This document shows, piece by piece, positions 7,464 to 17,700 of a stretch of DNA of 64,000 bases. Positions within the stretch are counted from its first letter, which is position 1, and every line of letters starts with the position of its first letter. A model generated the notes under the pieces. It saw only the letters and a list, made by a program, of their open reading frames with translations, searched no databases and was not told the DNA's origin. This stretch comes from Acidimicrobiales bacterium. Its GTDB lineage: Bacteria; Actinomycetota; Acidimicrobiia; Acidimicrobiales; Aldehydirespiratoraceae. The translations under genes were made by a program, and so were the position numbers. The stretch lies in the NCBI GenBank assembly GCA_033344915.1, contig JAWPML010000001.1, forward strand, positions 2,724,369 through 2,788,368, given 5' to 3'.

Positions 7464-8888
7464 GTGCATCGTCGCCTGTTCGCCGTTCTGACCGTTGCCG
7501 TCCTGTTCGCGGCCGCCTGCAGCGAGGACCCCGATGTCAACAGCACCGCAGACGACGCCGGAACCGACACGACCGACGACGACTCGGCGGACGGCGGCAC
7601 GGCGGACGACAGCACGGCGGACGACAGCACGGGCAACGACAATGCCGACGACGGCACCGGCGACGACAGCACGGACGAGCCCCAGGGCGACGGCACCTCG
7701 ATCGTCGAGCGCCTCGCCGGCGAGGAATGGTTCCTCGGCACGATCCCCGATCTACCGGTTGCGGCCGACCCCTCGCTGGAGCCGATCAAGATCGGCATGA
7801 TCAACCAGGAGAACTCGCCCGCCGGCTCGTTCCCCGAGCTGCGCTTCGCCGCCGAGGCGGCGATCAACTGGATCAACGCCGAGCTCGGCGGCGTCGACGG
7901 TCGCCCGCTCGAGCTGTACCCGTGCATCACCGAGTTCAGCCCCGAGAGCTCGCAGGCCTGCGCGCAGGAACTCGTGCTCGAAGAGGTCGTCGCGCTCGTC
8001 GGTGGCCTCGACGTGCTCATCCACGGCGCCCTCCCGGTGCTCGAGGAGAACGGCCTGCCGATCGTCGGCGGCATCCCCGCGGGGCTGGCCGAACAGCGCA
8101 GCCCGTCGGCGTTCGCGTTCTCCGGCGGCACCGCCGGGGGTATGGCCGCGTTCATGAAGCACGCGGCCGATCAGGGCTACGAGAAGGCCTTCATCGCCTA
8201 CGGCGACTTCGACTCCTTCCAGGTCGCGGTGGAGGAGTACGGGGCGAAGGTCGGCGAGAGCCTCGGGCTCGAGGTGCGGACGAACAACTTCCCGCTCTTC
8301 GGGGCCGACTACACCCGGGTGCTGAACGACGCGAAGGCGTTCGGGGCCGAAGCCGTCGTGATCAACGCCGCCGACGCGGCCTGTGTCCCGGTGATGAAGG
8401 GCTTCCGCGACCTCGGCTTCGAGGGCACGCTCTACATGTTCGGCGCCTGTGCGGCCGAGGAGATCATCGGCGCGGCCGACGGCGCCAACATCGGCGTGAT
8501 CTTCAACAGCGAGGGCCCGCCGGCCCAGGACGACACCGAAGGTGAGATCTTCGACCTCGCCTCCAACAAGTACAACACCGGCAACGCCCAGGCCGCCGGG
8601 ACCGTTGCGTTCCGCGGGATGATGAACCTCTACGCCGTGCTCCAGGAGCTCGGCGGTGAGAACATCACCAGCGCCGGGATCGTGGAGATCCTCGAGAACG
8701 CGGTGGACCGCGAGAGCTTCTGGGGCCACAACTACACATGCGACGGCGAGCAGGTGCCCGGCCTACCCTCGCTGTGTGCGCCACAGCAGACGCTCATGAC
8801 CATCGAGGGCGATTCGCAGGACGACCTGATCTTCCTGACCGACTGGATCGACACGGTCACCCTCTTCCACGACGCGCTCGCCGACTAG
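7464..8888 (+). CDS. Liv-type ABC transporter substrate-binding lipoprotein
   Basis: Extracytoplasmic, lipid-anchored receptor of a HAAT importer (Leu/Ile/Val-binding fold). GTG 7464 is preferred because AGGGAG sits 7 bases upstream; ATG 7449 would add five residues and has only a weak site. A hydrophobic signal segment ends in the lipobox LFAAAC. Residues about 25-75 form a low-complexity Asp/Thr linker (repeats of DDST/TADD), then comes the binding domain (IKIGMINQENSPAGSFPELRFAAEAAINWINAELGGVDGRPLEL) with the two-lobe fold continuing to residue 474. It is followed 15 bases later by the fused permease, and with livG/livF would complete an importer. Confidence 0.88.
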   Translation: MHRRLFAVLTVAVLFAAACSEDPDVNSTADDAGTDTTDDDSADGGTADDSTADDSTGNDNADDGTGDDSTDEPQGDGTSIVERLAGEEWFLGTIPDLPVAADPSLEPIKIGMINQENSPAGSFPELRFAAEAAINWINAELGGVDGRPLELYPCITEFSPESSQACAQELVLEEVVALVGGLDVLIHGALPVLEENGLPIVGGIPAGLAEQRSPSAFAFSGGTAGGMAAFMKHAADQGYEKAFIAYGDFDSFQVAVEEYGAKVGESLGLEVRTNNFPLFGADYTRVLNDAKAFGAEAVVINAADAACVPVMKGFRDLGFEGTLYMFGACAAEEIIGAADGANIGVIFNSEGPPAQDDTEGEIFDLASNKYNTGNAQAAGTVAFRGMMNLYAVLQELGGENITSAGIVEILENAVDRESFWGHNYTCDGEQVPGLPSLCAPQQTLMTIEGDSQDDLIFLTDWIDTVTLFHDALAD

Positions 8889-8903
8889 CGGACCCCGCGG
8901 GCC

Positions 8904-10862
8904 GTGACCACGTTCTTCTCCAACCTCCTCCTCGGACTCGGGGTCGGCGGCGTCATCGCCGCCCTCGCGGTCGGCGTGGTCGTCACCCATCGCGCCAGCA
9001 ACGTCATCAACTTCGCCCACGCCGCGATCGGCACGTACCTGGCGCTCGTGTACTACGAGTTCCGGCGCACGGGCGACATCGTGCAGCCGCTGCTGGTGCC
9101 GTTCGCGCCGGACCGGTTCCATCTGCTCGACCGTCCGACCGTCTCCAGTGCGCTGTTCGTCACGCTCGTCATCTCCGCGCTCGTCGGACTGATCACGTAC
9201 TGGCTCGTCTTCCGGCCGCTGCGAACGTCGCCGCCGCTCGCCCGGGTGGTCGCGTCGCTCGGCCTCATGACCTATCTCATCGGCGTGATGACGGTCCGCT
9301 TCCCGACGAGCGGTGCCGTGGTCAACGTGATCGACGGTCCGCTCCCGACCGATCTGGTCGAGTTCGGCGGCACGTTCATCCCGGCGGATCGCTATCTGCT
9401 CGCCGGCGGTGTCGTCGCCGCCGCGCTCGCGATCAGCGCGTTGAGCAAGTTCACCAACTTCGGTCTGGCGACGCGGGCCAACGCCGAGAACGAGAACGGC
9501 GCGACGCTCGTCGGCATCTCCGCCGACCGGATCAGCGTCCTCAACTGGATGCTCGCCACGACCCTGGCCGGCGCCGCCATGATCCTCGCCGCCCCGATCC
9601 TGAACAACCTCGATCCGCCGACGAGCAGCCTGCTGATCGTGCCCGCGCTCGGCGCTGCGCTGCTCGCTCGGTTCTCGTCGATCGGCATCGCGTCCGCGGC
9701 GGGGCTGGGAATCGGCATGCTCCAGTCGGAGATCCAGGCCGCCCAGTCGGAGTGGGACAGCCTCCGCGGGATCGGCCTCGCCGAAGGACTGCCCTTCCTG
9801 CTGGTCCTGCTCGCGCTCACGCTGCGCAGCGATCGCGTGATCGGTCGCGGCGACATCCTGACGACCCGACTCCCGGCCGCACCGGACCCGCAGCGCACGC
9901 TCTGGGTCACCGGGGCGGTCGTGGCGCTCGGGGTCGTCGGGCTCTACACGCTCGAGAGCGACTGGCGCAACGCGATCATCTTCTCCGCGATCTCGGGGGT
10001 GATGGCGCTCTCCGTCATCGTGCTCACGGGCTTCGTCGGCCAGATCTCGCTCGCCACGTTCGCCCTCGCGGGCACCGCCGGCTTCACGATGGTGAAGGTG
10101 GGCGACTCGATCGGCCTCGGCTTCCCGTGGGCGCCGCTCGTCGGCACGCTCGCCGCCGTCGCCGTCGGCACGCTCGCGGGCCTCCCGGCGATCCGCGTCC
10201 GGGGTCTCACGCTCGCCATCGCCTCGCTCGCCGCCGCGGTCGCCGTCGAACAACTGCTCTTCAAGTGGGACTGGCTCACCGGCGGTATCGAGGGCGCCCG
10301 CGCCGATCCACCCTCGCTGTTCGGCATCGGGCTCCAGATCCAGGGCAAGGGCGCGCTGTTCCCCCGCAAGGAGTTCGGGCTGCTCACGCTCGCTGCGCTC
10401 GGTTTCGCGATGTACGTGGTCGTGAATCTGCGACGAAGCCACACCGGCCGTCAGTGGCTCGCGGTGCGGGCCAACGAACGCGCGGCCGAGGCCATCGGCA
10501 TCTCCGCGCCACGGGTGAAGCTCTCGGCGAACGCCGTCGCGGCCCTCCTGGCCGGCATGGGCGGAACACTGGCCGCCTACCAGAACAGCATCGTGTCCGC
10601 GAGCTCGTTCGACGCGCTGAAATCGCTCGTCCTCGTCGCCATGACGTACCTCTCCGGCATCGCCGCGCCGGTCGCGGCCCTCGTCGCCGGCGCCCTCACC
10701 CAGGAGGGCGTCCTCACCGTCGGCATGGACCAGATCAACGACGACGCGTCGCAGTACCAGTTCGCGGTGAGCGGCCTGTTCCTGATGATCGCCGCCATCA
10801 AGTTTCCGTCCGGCATCGTCGGTGCGTCGTCTCGCCTCGCCCGCCGAAACCGCAGCGCATGA
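8904..10862 (+). CDS. Fused Liv-type ABC transporter permease (LivH-LivM in one chain)
   Basis: Both membrane subunits of a branched-chain amino acid-type importer in one 652-residue chain. Residues 1-310 are LivH-like (GVVVTHRASNVINFAHAAIG at the start, LGAALLARFSSIGIASAAGLGIGM near the end). After a charged linker (about 311-330), residues 330-652 are LivM-like (FSAISGVMALSVIVLTGFVGQISLATFALAG). In E. coli these are separate proteins; fusion fixes 1:1 stoichiometry. Start is GTG 8904. The TetR gene follows with an ATGA overlap. Needs the LivG/LivF ATPases encoded at 2135-3591. Confidence 0.9.
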   Translation: MTTFFSNLLLGLGVGGVIAALAVGVVVTHRASNVINFAHAAIGTYLALVYYEFRRTGDIVQPLLVPFAPDRFHLLDRPTVSSALFVTLVISALVGLITYWLVFRPLRTSPPLARVVASLGLMTYLIGVMTVRFPTSGAVVNVIDGPLPTDLVEFGGTFIPADRYLLAGGVVAAALAISALSKFTNFGLATRANAENENGATLVGISADRISVLNWMLATTLAGAAMILAAPILNNLDPPTSSLLIVPALGAALLARFSSIGIASAAGLGIGMLQSEIQAAQSEWDSLRGIGLAEGLPFLLVLLALTLRSDRVIGRGDILTTRLPAAPDPQRTLWVTGAVVALGVVGLYTLESDWRNAIIFSAISGVMALSVIVLTGFVGQISLATFALAGTAGFTMVKVGDSIGLGFPWAPLVGTLAAVAVGTLAGLPAIRVRGLTLAIASLAAAVAVEQLLFKWDWLTGGIEGARADPPSLFGIGLQIQGKGALFPRKEFGLLTLAALGFAMYVVVNLRRSHTGRQWLAVRANERAAEAIGISAPRVKLSANAVAALLAGMGGTLAAYQNSIVSASSFDALKSLVLVAMTYLSGIAAPVAALVAGALTQEGVLTVGMDQINDDASQYQFAVSGLFLMIAAIKFPSGIVGASSRLARRNRSA

Positions 10863-11449
10863 ACGCCGAACGAGCACCCCTCTCCGCGGCGCGGATCGTG
10901 GATGAAGCCATCGCGCTGATCCGCGAACGCGACGTCAGCGCGCTCTCCATGCGAGCCCTCGCCACCCGGCTCGACGTGACCGCACCGGCGCTCTACGCCC
11001 ACTTCGCGAACCGGGATGCGCTCCTGCGGGCCTGCGCCCAGGTGGGATACGACGAACTCGATCGACGGTTCCGCGCCGAAGCACCCGAGTCGGCGATCGA
11101 CATGATCTGGGTGTCGAGCCGCAGCTATGTCGCCTTCGCCCTCGACGAGCCGGCGCTCTTCTCACTGATGTTCATGTACCGCCCGGATGCGATCGAGATC
11201 GACGTCGATCCGGACGGCGAGGTCGAGCACGGCGGAGCGACCTCGGTGTTCGACAGCATGCTCGTCAACATCGCGACCGCGATGGACGGCGGCGAACTCC
11301 GCCGGGGCGATCCGCTTGCCGACGGTCTCGCCCTGTGGGCCGCGGTCCACGGCGTCGCCACCGTGGCCGGCCTGGCCCCCGGGCTCGACGTCGACAGCCT
11401 GCTCGATGACGTCGTCGGCGGCCTGCTCGACGGCTGGCGCCCGACCTGA
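10859..11449 (+). CDS. TetR family transcriptional regulator
   Basis: A 196-residue regulator with an N-terminal helix-turn-helix (RIVDEAIALIRERDVSALSMRALATRLDVTAPALYAHFANRDALL, about residues 12-55) and a C-terminal helical ligand domain. ATG 10859 overlaps the permease stop, so it is the last gene of the binding protein-permease operon and probably controls it. The palindrome at 7399-7411 in the divergent promoter region is a plausible operator. The ligand domain has no recognisable specificity; a substrate of the importer or a CoA ester is the reasonable guess. Confidence 0.87.
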   Translation: MNAERAPLSAARIVDEAIALIRERDVSALSMRALATRLDVTAPALYAHFANRDALLRACAQVGYDELDRRFRAEAPESAIDMIWVSSRSYVAFALDEPALFSLMFMYRPDAIEIDVDPDGEVEHGGATSVFDSMLVNIATAMDGGELRRGDPLADGLALWAAVHGVATVAGLAPGLDVDSLLDDVVGGLLDGWRPT

Positions 11450-11470
11450 CACGGCCCGATCCGGAGAGAG

Positions 11471-11570
11471 CGGCGGCGGCGGAACGCACCTCCTCCCCCA
11501 TGGGTGCGCACCGCCGCCCCGCGGTCCCGGGCACCCGTGAGGGTCCCGGTGGACTGCTCCACGCTACGGG
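11471..11570 (+). ncRNA. Structured intergenic RNA candidate with C-rich hairpin loop (possibly 6C RNA)
   Basis: The 200-base gap between two converging genes holds tandem stable hairpins. The first: arms GGCGGCGG-aa-CGCACC (11475-11490) and GGTGCG-ca-CCGCCGCC (11503-11518) around a C-rich loop, TCCTCCCCCATG. The second: CCGG..ACCC (11527-11536), GTGA tetraloop, GGGT.CCGG (11541-11549). A third weaker one starts near 11559. The actinobacterial 6C RNA family is defined by paired hairpins with C-rich loops; only one loop here is clearly C-rich, so the match is tentative. A bidirectional terminator is the main alternative. Confidence 0.4.
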
Positions 11571-11649
11571 GGCGTGTGGCGGATGACACATGGTGCGCCA
11601 CGTCGCCGCCGGGGTCAAGAGGTGAGCGAGCGGCGGTCCCCCGGATCGG

Positions 11650-13734
11650 TCAGTCGAGACCGAGAGCTTCCTGGAGGAAGTGCAGCTGCACCAGCAGGAG
11701 GTTCTCCGCCACCTCCTCCTGCGGCGTCATGTGGGTGACGCCGCTGAGCGGCAGGACGGTGTGGGGCCGGCCGGCTTCGAGCAGTGCCCGCGACAGCGAG
11801 AGCGTGTGGGCCGCGACGACATTGTCGTCGGCGAGACCGTGGATCAGCATCAAGGGCGGCAGGACGACGTCCGGGTCGAGGCGAGCGACCGCACCCGCGA
11901 GACCGCTGCGCTCGTAGTTCTCGGGCTCGGAGTCGGGGTGGCCGAGATAGCGCTCGGTGTAGTGGGTGTCATAGAGCCGCCAATCGGTCACGGGGGCTCC
12001 GGCGATCGCCGCGTGGAACACGTCGGGTCGCTCCAGCACCGCGAGAGCGGACAGGTAGCCGCCGAAGGACCAGCCCCGCATGGCCACCCGGTCGAGATCC
12101 AGCCGCGGCTCCAGCGCCGCGGCGGCGTGGAGCGCGTCGATCTGATCCTCGAGCACCGGGTTGGCAAGGTCGCCACGGACCTCGCGCTCGAATGCCGGGC
12201 CGCGTCCAGGCGTTCCCCGACCGTCGGTGACGAGCACGGCGAAGCCCTGGTCCGCGAACCACTGGGACGCGTGGAACAGCGAGCGGGACTGTTGCACCCG
12301 CTGGGCATGGGGTCCGCCGTAGGGATCGAGGAGCACCGGGAGCCGGGCGTCGTCGGCCACGCCATTGGGCAGCAAGAGGGCGGACGCGAGCTCCCGTTCG
12401 CCCAGCCGCAGCAGCTTCATGTTGAGCGCGACGTCGGGCCGTTCGCCGTGTTCGGCGATCGAACCGGGGTCCCGGCCGGGCGAACGGACGGTGATGCGGG
12501 GCCCGTCGATCCCGAGGCTGCGGCTGACCTCGACACGCGTCGCGCCGCCGACGACCGCCGAGTGGACGCCGGCGTCGTCGGTCAGCCACTCGAGGGCACC
12601 GGTCCAGTCGACGCGGGCGAGCTGCACGGTGGTCGGCTCGCGTGACGCGGCGATCACGATGCCGTCGTCGCTCGTCGCCACCACGCGTCGCACCTGCACG
12701 CCGTCGCCGGTGACGGTGGTGCCGTCGATGCACAGGCGTCGTGCCGCGCCCCGGTCCTCCACGGTGACGAGACGCCCGTCGTGGAGGGCGGGCGTGCCGG
12801 GGATCAGCTCGACCCAGTGTTCATCCTCCACCCGATGGCGCTCGACGACGCTCCCGTCCGTCAGGTCGACCGCGAGCACGGCGAGCCGGCGCTGATCCCG
12901 GCTCTGCACCGTGAGCCGGATGCCGTCGTCGTCCCAGGATGCGTCGGCGAGGTATTCCCACCCGCCGGCCGCCCAGTCGATGTCCTGACGGGACCCGTCG
13001 AGGCCGACGATCGCGAGGCCCACCGTCGCGTTGGCGGTGCCCGCCCCCGGGTAGCGGACCGGCGTGGGCGCCACGCGGGGCGTGACCGGGGACGCGATCC
13101 ACCATCGGTCGACCGGGCTGACATCGACCCGTTCGACGAGCAGGCGCTCGCCGTCGGGGGCCCACCAGAATCCGCGGGTCCGACCCATCTCCTCACCCGC
13201 GATGAACTCCGCCGCGCCCCAGCTGACATGCGGATCGTCGTCCGAGATCACCCGCCGGTCGACACCATCGACCACGGCGCGCAGCTCGGACCCGCTCACG
13301 TACGCGACGCTCGAGCCGTCCGACGAGAGACGCGGGTCGAAGACACTCGCCGTGTCGGGCATCGCGACGGACCCGCGCTCGACATCGACGATCGCGAGCT
13401 GGCCGCCGATGGCGAACGTCGCCGTTGCGAGGTCGGCCGTCGCGTCGAAGGCGACGATCCCGCCGCCGGACTCGCGTGCTCGTTCGCGGCGGGCGCGTTC
13501 CTCGGGCGGCAGGTCCGCATCCGCTCCGCCGAGGGTGGATGCGTCCACGACGAGGCGCTCGGCCCCCGCGGCCACGTCGTACTCCCAGAGCGAGTTGATC
13601 GAATCCTCGGGACCGGTCGAACGCAGGAACAGGACGCGACCGCCGTCGTCGGACACGCGGAAATCGCGGGGCAGACCGAGCGTGAACCGGCGGGTGACGG
13701 CCTGTCGGCGCGGGAACGTGTGCGTCTCTGACAT
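11650..13734 (-). CDS. S9 family serine peptidase (dipeptidyl peptidase IV-like)
   Basis: Prolyl oligopeptidase-family enzyme of 694 residues from ATG 13734 (MSETHTFPRRQ). The N-terminal two thirds is the DPP IV-type beta-propeller; the C-terminal alpha/beta-hydrolase domain carries the catalytic triad: S556 in GWSFGGYLS, Asp at about 636-637 in LADDNVVAAHT, and His at about 668 in SGVTHMTP. DPYGGPHAQRV marks the oxyanion region. No signal peptide is seen, so it is probably cytosolic and trims proline-containing peptides. Monocistronic, divergent from the Gfo/Idh/MocA gene 44 bases away. Confidence 0.9.
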   Translation of the reverse strand: MSETHTFPRRQAVTRRFTLGLPRDFRVSDDGGRVLFLRSTGPEDSINSLWEYDVAAGAERLVVDASTLGGADADLPPEERARRERARESGGGIVAFDATADLATATFAIGGQLAIVDVERGSVAMPDTASVFDPRLSSDGSSVAYVSGSELRAVVDGVDRRVISDDDPHVSWGAAEFIAGEEMGRTRGFWWAPDGERLLVERVDVSPVDRWWIASPVTPRVAPTPVRYPGAGTANATVGLAIVGLDGSRQDIDWAAGGWEYLADASWDDDGIRLTVQSRDQRRLAVLAVDLTDGSVVERHRVEDEHWVELIPGTPALHDGRLVTVEDRGAARRLCIDGTTVTGDGVQVRRVVATSDDGIVIAASREPTTVQLARVDWTGALEWLTDDAGVHSAVVGGATRVEVSRSLGIDGPRITVRSPGRDPGSIAEHGERPDVALNMKLLRLGERELASALLLPNGVADDARLPVLLDPYGGPHAQRVQQSRSLFHASQWFADQGFAVLVTDGRGTPGRGPAFEREVRGDLANPVLEDQIDALHAAAALEPRLDLDRVAMRGWSFGGYLSALAVLERPDVFHAAIAGAPVTDWRLYDTHYTERYLGHPDSEPENYERSGLAGAVARLDPDVVLPPLMLIHGLADDNVVAAHTLSLSRALLEAGRPHTVLPLSGVTHMTPQEEVAENLLLVQLHFLQEALGLD

Positions 13735-13778
13735 CTGCGTATCGTGGCCGCTGAGACGCCGACGTGCAGGGAGCATCC

Positions 13779-14762
13779 ATGGAACCACTGACGGGACCGA
13801 TCCGATGGGGTCTCGCCGGCACCGGCAACATCGTGACGTCGTTCGCGACGGACTTCCCCCGCGCCGGCGAGGGCGAGATCGTCGCGGTGGCCTCACGGAG
13901 CCAGGCGAGCGCCGATGCGTTCGCCGCGGAACACGCCATCGGCCGGGCCCACGGCAGCTACGAAGCACTGGCCGCGGACCCCGAGGTCGATGTCGTCTAC
14001 GTCGGCGGCATCCACCCGGTGCACTGCCCGCAGACCGTGATGTTCCTCGAGGCGGGCAAGCACGTGCTCGTCGAGAAGCCGATCGCGCTCAACACCCGCG
14101 AGGTCGACGAGATGATCGCCGCGGCCACGGCCAACGATCGTTTCCTCATGGAGGCGATGTGGATGCGTTTCAATCCGGCGTCCGTCGACGCGGTCGCCCG
14201 GATCCACGAGGGCGCCATCGGCGAGGTCCGCCGCGTCCTCGCCGACTTCTCGTTCAACGTGCCCTACGACCCCGAGATGCGACTGCTCGACCCGACCAAG
14301 GGCGGCGGCGCGCTCCTCGACGTCGGCATCTACCCGTTCACGCTCGCCTGGTGGATCCTGGGGGAGCCCGCCACGGCGACCGCCGCCGGACACCTCGCCG
14401 ACACCGGCGTGGACGACGCGATCAGCGTGGTGTGCGGGTGGGAGAACGGCGCGTCGGCCGCGCTCACGGCCGGCGTACGGGTGCCCGGCACCATGACGGC
14501 GCGGGTCGAGGGCTCCGAGGGTGTGGTCGAGTTCCCCCTCCCCGCCCACGCGCCCGACCACTTCGTCCTGAAGCAGGGGTTCGACGAGGAGACCGTGCAT
14601 CACGACCCGCCCGGACTGCACTACCAGGCCATCGAGGTCCACCGCTGTCTACGAGCCGGCGAGCGCGAGAGCCCGCGGATGCCGTTGGGGACGAGCCGGG
14701 CGATGACGACGCACTTCGACGCCCTGCGGGCCCAGCTCGGTGTGGTCTACCCGGCCGACTGA
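13779..14762 (+). CDS. Gfo/Idh/MocA family NAD(P)-dependent oxidoreductase
   Basis: Two-domain dehydrogenase of 327 residues. ATG 13779 is chosen over GTG 13764 because CAGGGAG lies 6 bases ahead of it. N-terminal Rossmann fold with GLAGTGNIV, then the signature EKPIALNTREVDEM (the Lys is catalytic) and GGGALLDVGIYPFTLAWW of the C-terminal domain. These enzymes oxidise or reduce sugars, inositols and dihydrodiols such as trans-1,2-dihydrobenzene-1,2-diol; the short form resembles the latter group. Its 3' end overlaps the convergent FtsK/SpoIIIE gene by 16 bases. Confidence 0.88.
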   Translation: MEPLTGPIRWGLAGTGNIVTSFATDFPRAGEGEIVAVASRSQASADAFAAEHAIGRAHGSYEALAADPEVDVVYVGGIHPVHCPQTVMFLEAGKHVLVEKPIALNTREVDEMIAAATANDRFLMEAMWMRFNPASVDAVARIHEGAIGEVRRVLADFSFNVPYDPEMRLLDPTKGGGALLDVGIYPFTLAWWILGEPATATAAGHLADTGVDDAISVVCGWENGASAALTAGVRVPGTMTARVEGSEGVVEFPLPAHAPDHFVLKQGFDEETVHHDPPGLHYQAIEVHRCLRAGERESPRMPLGTSRAMTTHFDALRAQLGVVYPAD

Positions 14763-17700
14763 GCGGCGTCGAACACCTGGACGACCTCGATCTCGCCGTC
14801 CACGACCGCGACCGCCCGCCCCGGCGTGGGCCGGAGCGCGAGCCGGGCGGGAAGCTGCGCGCCGAGCAGATCGCCGTCGATCGGATCCGGCCGCAGGAGC
14901 AGGCCGACGCGTGACGAGCGGATCTCCGTGACCCAGTGGCCGTAGGCGGACCGCAGCCGGTCGGTGCGCACGGCAGCCACGATGTGGACTCCCGGCGACG
15001 ACGCGGCGGCGAGCCGGGCGAGGGCGCCGGTCGGGTCGTCGACCTCGGTCGCGTCATCGACGAGGAGGAGTACGGCACCGCGGCCCTGGATGGCGGAGTC
15101 CAGGGCCGCGGGCGTCGTGGGGACGACCCCGCTGCGGCGGACGAGATCGCCATCGCCGACCACGATGACGTCGTCCCCGCCGGCGCGGGCCATCGCCGCG
15201 AGCATGTTGGTCCGGCCGGTACGCGAACCCCCGACGACCAACGCGTGCTGACCTCGGTGCAGCGTGAGCGGATGGGGCTGGAGGTCCCGGTCCCGGATCG
15301 CCACGGTGATCGTCGTCGTGTCGCCGGTGCGAGTGACGGCCGTCGTTGCCGGATCGAACGGGATAGCGGAGGCCAGCTCGCCGACTTCGTGGGGGACGTC
15401 GACCGGCGGCGGACCGGCGTGGGCCGCCACCGCCTGCTCGATCGTGTGATCGTCCATCACCACCTGGACGTGGCGACCGTCGCCCACCCGCACCGCCCGC
15501 CCCGGCGGCAGGTCGGCGAGGGATTCGACGATGCCGAAGCGCAGACCATCGCCCGCATCGGCACTGCGGTGGAGCAGCACGGTGCCCGCCGTGGCGACGA
15601 GCGCCGGGGGGAGATCGGCCGAGCGCCGAAGGGATGTGGCGACCACCACCCCGACCGCCGGGCCGTCGGCCCAGATCCGGGCGACCCGGTCGTGGATGGC
15701 GGCGTCGCGCACCGGGTCGTGGGCCCGGGCGAGGCCGCCGAAGTCATCGATGACCACGAGGAGGTCGGGTGACGCGCCGCCCGGCCTGGCTCGACGGCGG
15801 CCGACCTCGTCGTCGAGCCACCGCACGAGGCGTTGGCGACGCTCGTCGTCGGTGGGACCGGCGTGGGTGCCGGCCGCCGGGAGGGCCGCGAGCGGCGCGA
15901 GGTCACCGCCGGCCATGTCGACCAGGTGCAGATGGTGGCCGCCGGCGCGCGACGCGGCGAGGGCGGCGGTGGCGAGCGTGGTCGTCGCCCCGCACCCCGG
16001 ACCGCCGACCACGACGAGGTGACCATCGGCGGGCCGCCAGCCGTCGAGCCGCCGCCGTTGGCGATCGGGTTCGTCGACGAGGAGCCAGTCGTCGAGCGCC
16101 GCGTCGAACGTCGGCGCCAGCTCGGCGCGAAGGACGTGCTCGGGCAACGGCGGCGGCCACGGCGACCGGGGAACCCGACCGCCCCGCCGGCGATGAGCTC
16201 CCTGGATGGCGCGAACCAGGCGCTCCAGGTCGGTCGGGCCTCGCGGGATCGGGTCCGCCGCTCCCCCGGCGTGCACCGTGATGCCGGACCGTCCCGCCGT
16301 GTGCCCCGTGGCGAGGGCGGACTGGAACGCCACCAGCTCGCCGGGGCCGAGGCGGGCGAGCGCTCGCCCGGGCCGGCCCCGCGGAATCGACGCCGCGTCC
16401 GGCGCGTCGATCACGTCGATGGAGTCGTTGCGGTCGGTGACGCGCAGTGCGATCCGACACGCGGTGTTCGCCCGGATGTCGTCGGTGATCACGCCGGCCG
16501 GCCGTTGGGTCGCCAGCACGAGGTGGACCCCGAGGCTGCGCCCTCGCTGGGCGATACCGACGAGGGCGGCGACGAAGTCCGGTAGGTCGGCGGCCATCGA
16601 GGCGAACTCGTCGACCACCACGAGGAGGCGGGGCAACGGGTCGCCGCCGACCGCGGCAGAGCGGAACGCCGGGAGGTCCTCGGCGCCGGCGGCACGGAGC
16701 CGTTCTTCACGATGGTGCAGCTCCGCTTCGAGACACTGCAACGCCCGGGCGGCCAGGGTCGCGTCGAGATCCGTCACGAGCCCGGCGATGTGGGGCAGGT
16801 CCGCGCAGCAGTCGAAGGCCGCACCGCCCTTGTAGTCGATCAGCACCATGGCCACATGGTCCGGATCCGCCGAGGCGGCGACGCCCGCCACCAGCGAGCG
16901 CAACAGTTCGGACTTCCCCGATCCGGTCGTGCCGCCGACGAGCACGTGCGGTCCGTCGGCGACGAGGTCGAGAACGATCGGCCCCTCACCGTCGGCGCCG
17001 AGGGGGACGGCCAGGTCGGCGGTGCCGTCCGTGCGCCGCCACCGGCCCTCGATCTCGCCCGGACCGTCGCCGTCGACCTCCAGGAGATGCAGAAGCGACA
17101 CCGACCCCGGGAGCGCGGCGCCGGCGAGCGGCAACTCCGGATCGTCGAGCCGGGCCAGCCGGCGTGCCGCGGTGGCCGCGACGTCCTCCGGCATGCCCCA
17201 GGCGAGGGCGGGGCGACCGTCACCGGCGTGCCGCGGGTCGACGATCTCGAGCCACCCGAGGTCGTCGACATGCACGATCCGGTCGCACCCCGCCGGCAGG
17301 CGATGGGCGTCGCCCACCAACACGAGGGCGGCGGCCGACTCGTGGAGCAACAGCGCCCGGCCCGCCGTGGACCGCCCCTGGAACGGGTCGTCGCCGTCGA
17401 GGACCGCGAGCATGCGCCGTTCGCCGAGGGCGGCGAGCAGCGCCGCCGCATCCCGGGCGTCGTCCGTGTGGAGCAGGCCCGCGCCGCGCCGACCGGTCGC
17501 GGCGTCGGCGAGATGGGGCAGCCAGGTGGTCCAGGACCAGGCGGGCCGGTCGTCGGCGGCCACGGCGACCGACAGGTCGGCCGGACCGTGGTGCACACAC
17601 ATCTGCACGACGAGGGAGCGGGCCACGGCCGAGCGCGCCGCGCGGCCCCCGACGAGACCGACGATGCGGCCGGCCCGCAGGTCGACCTCCACCGGCACGT

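Noticed and set aside
8075-8084. CCCCGCGGGG in the binding-protein gene
   Set aside because: Shares only 10 bases of the repeat core and lacks the flanking GT/AC of the five full copies; expected by chance in this composition.
8763-10877. A 704-codon minus-strand frame opposite the LivHM permease
   Set aside because: Charged, repeat-poor shadow sequence; the plus strand encodes a clear permease. The same holds for long antisense frames at 33163-35670, 52340-54397 and 16712-18667.
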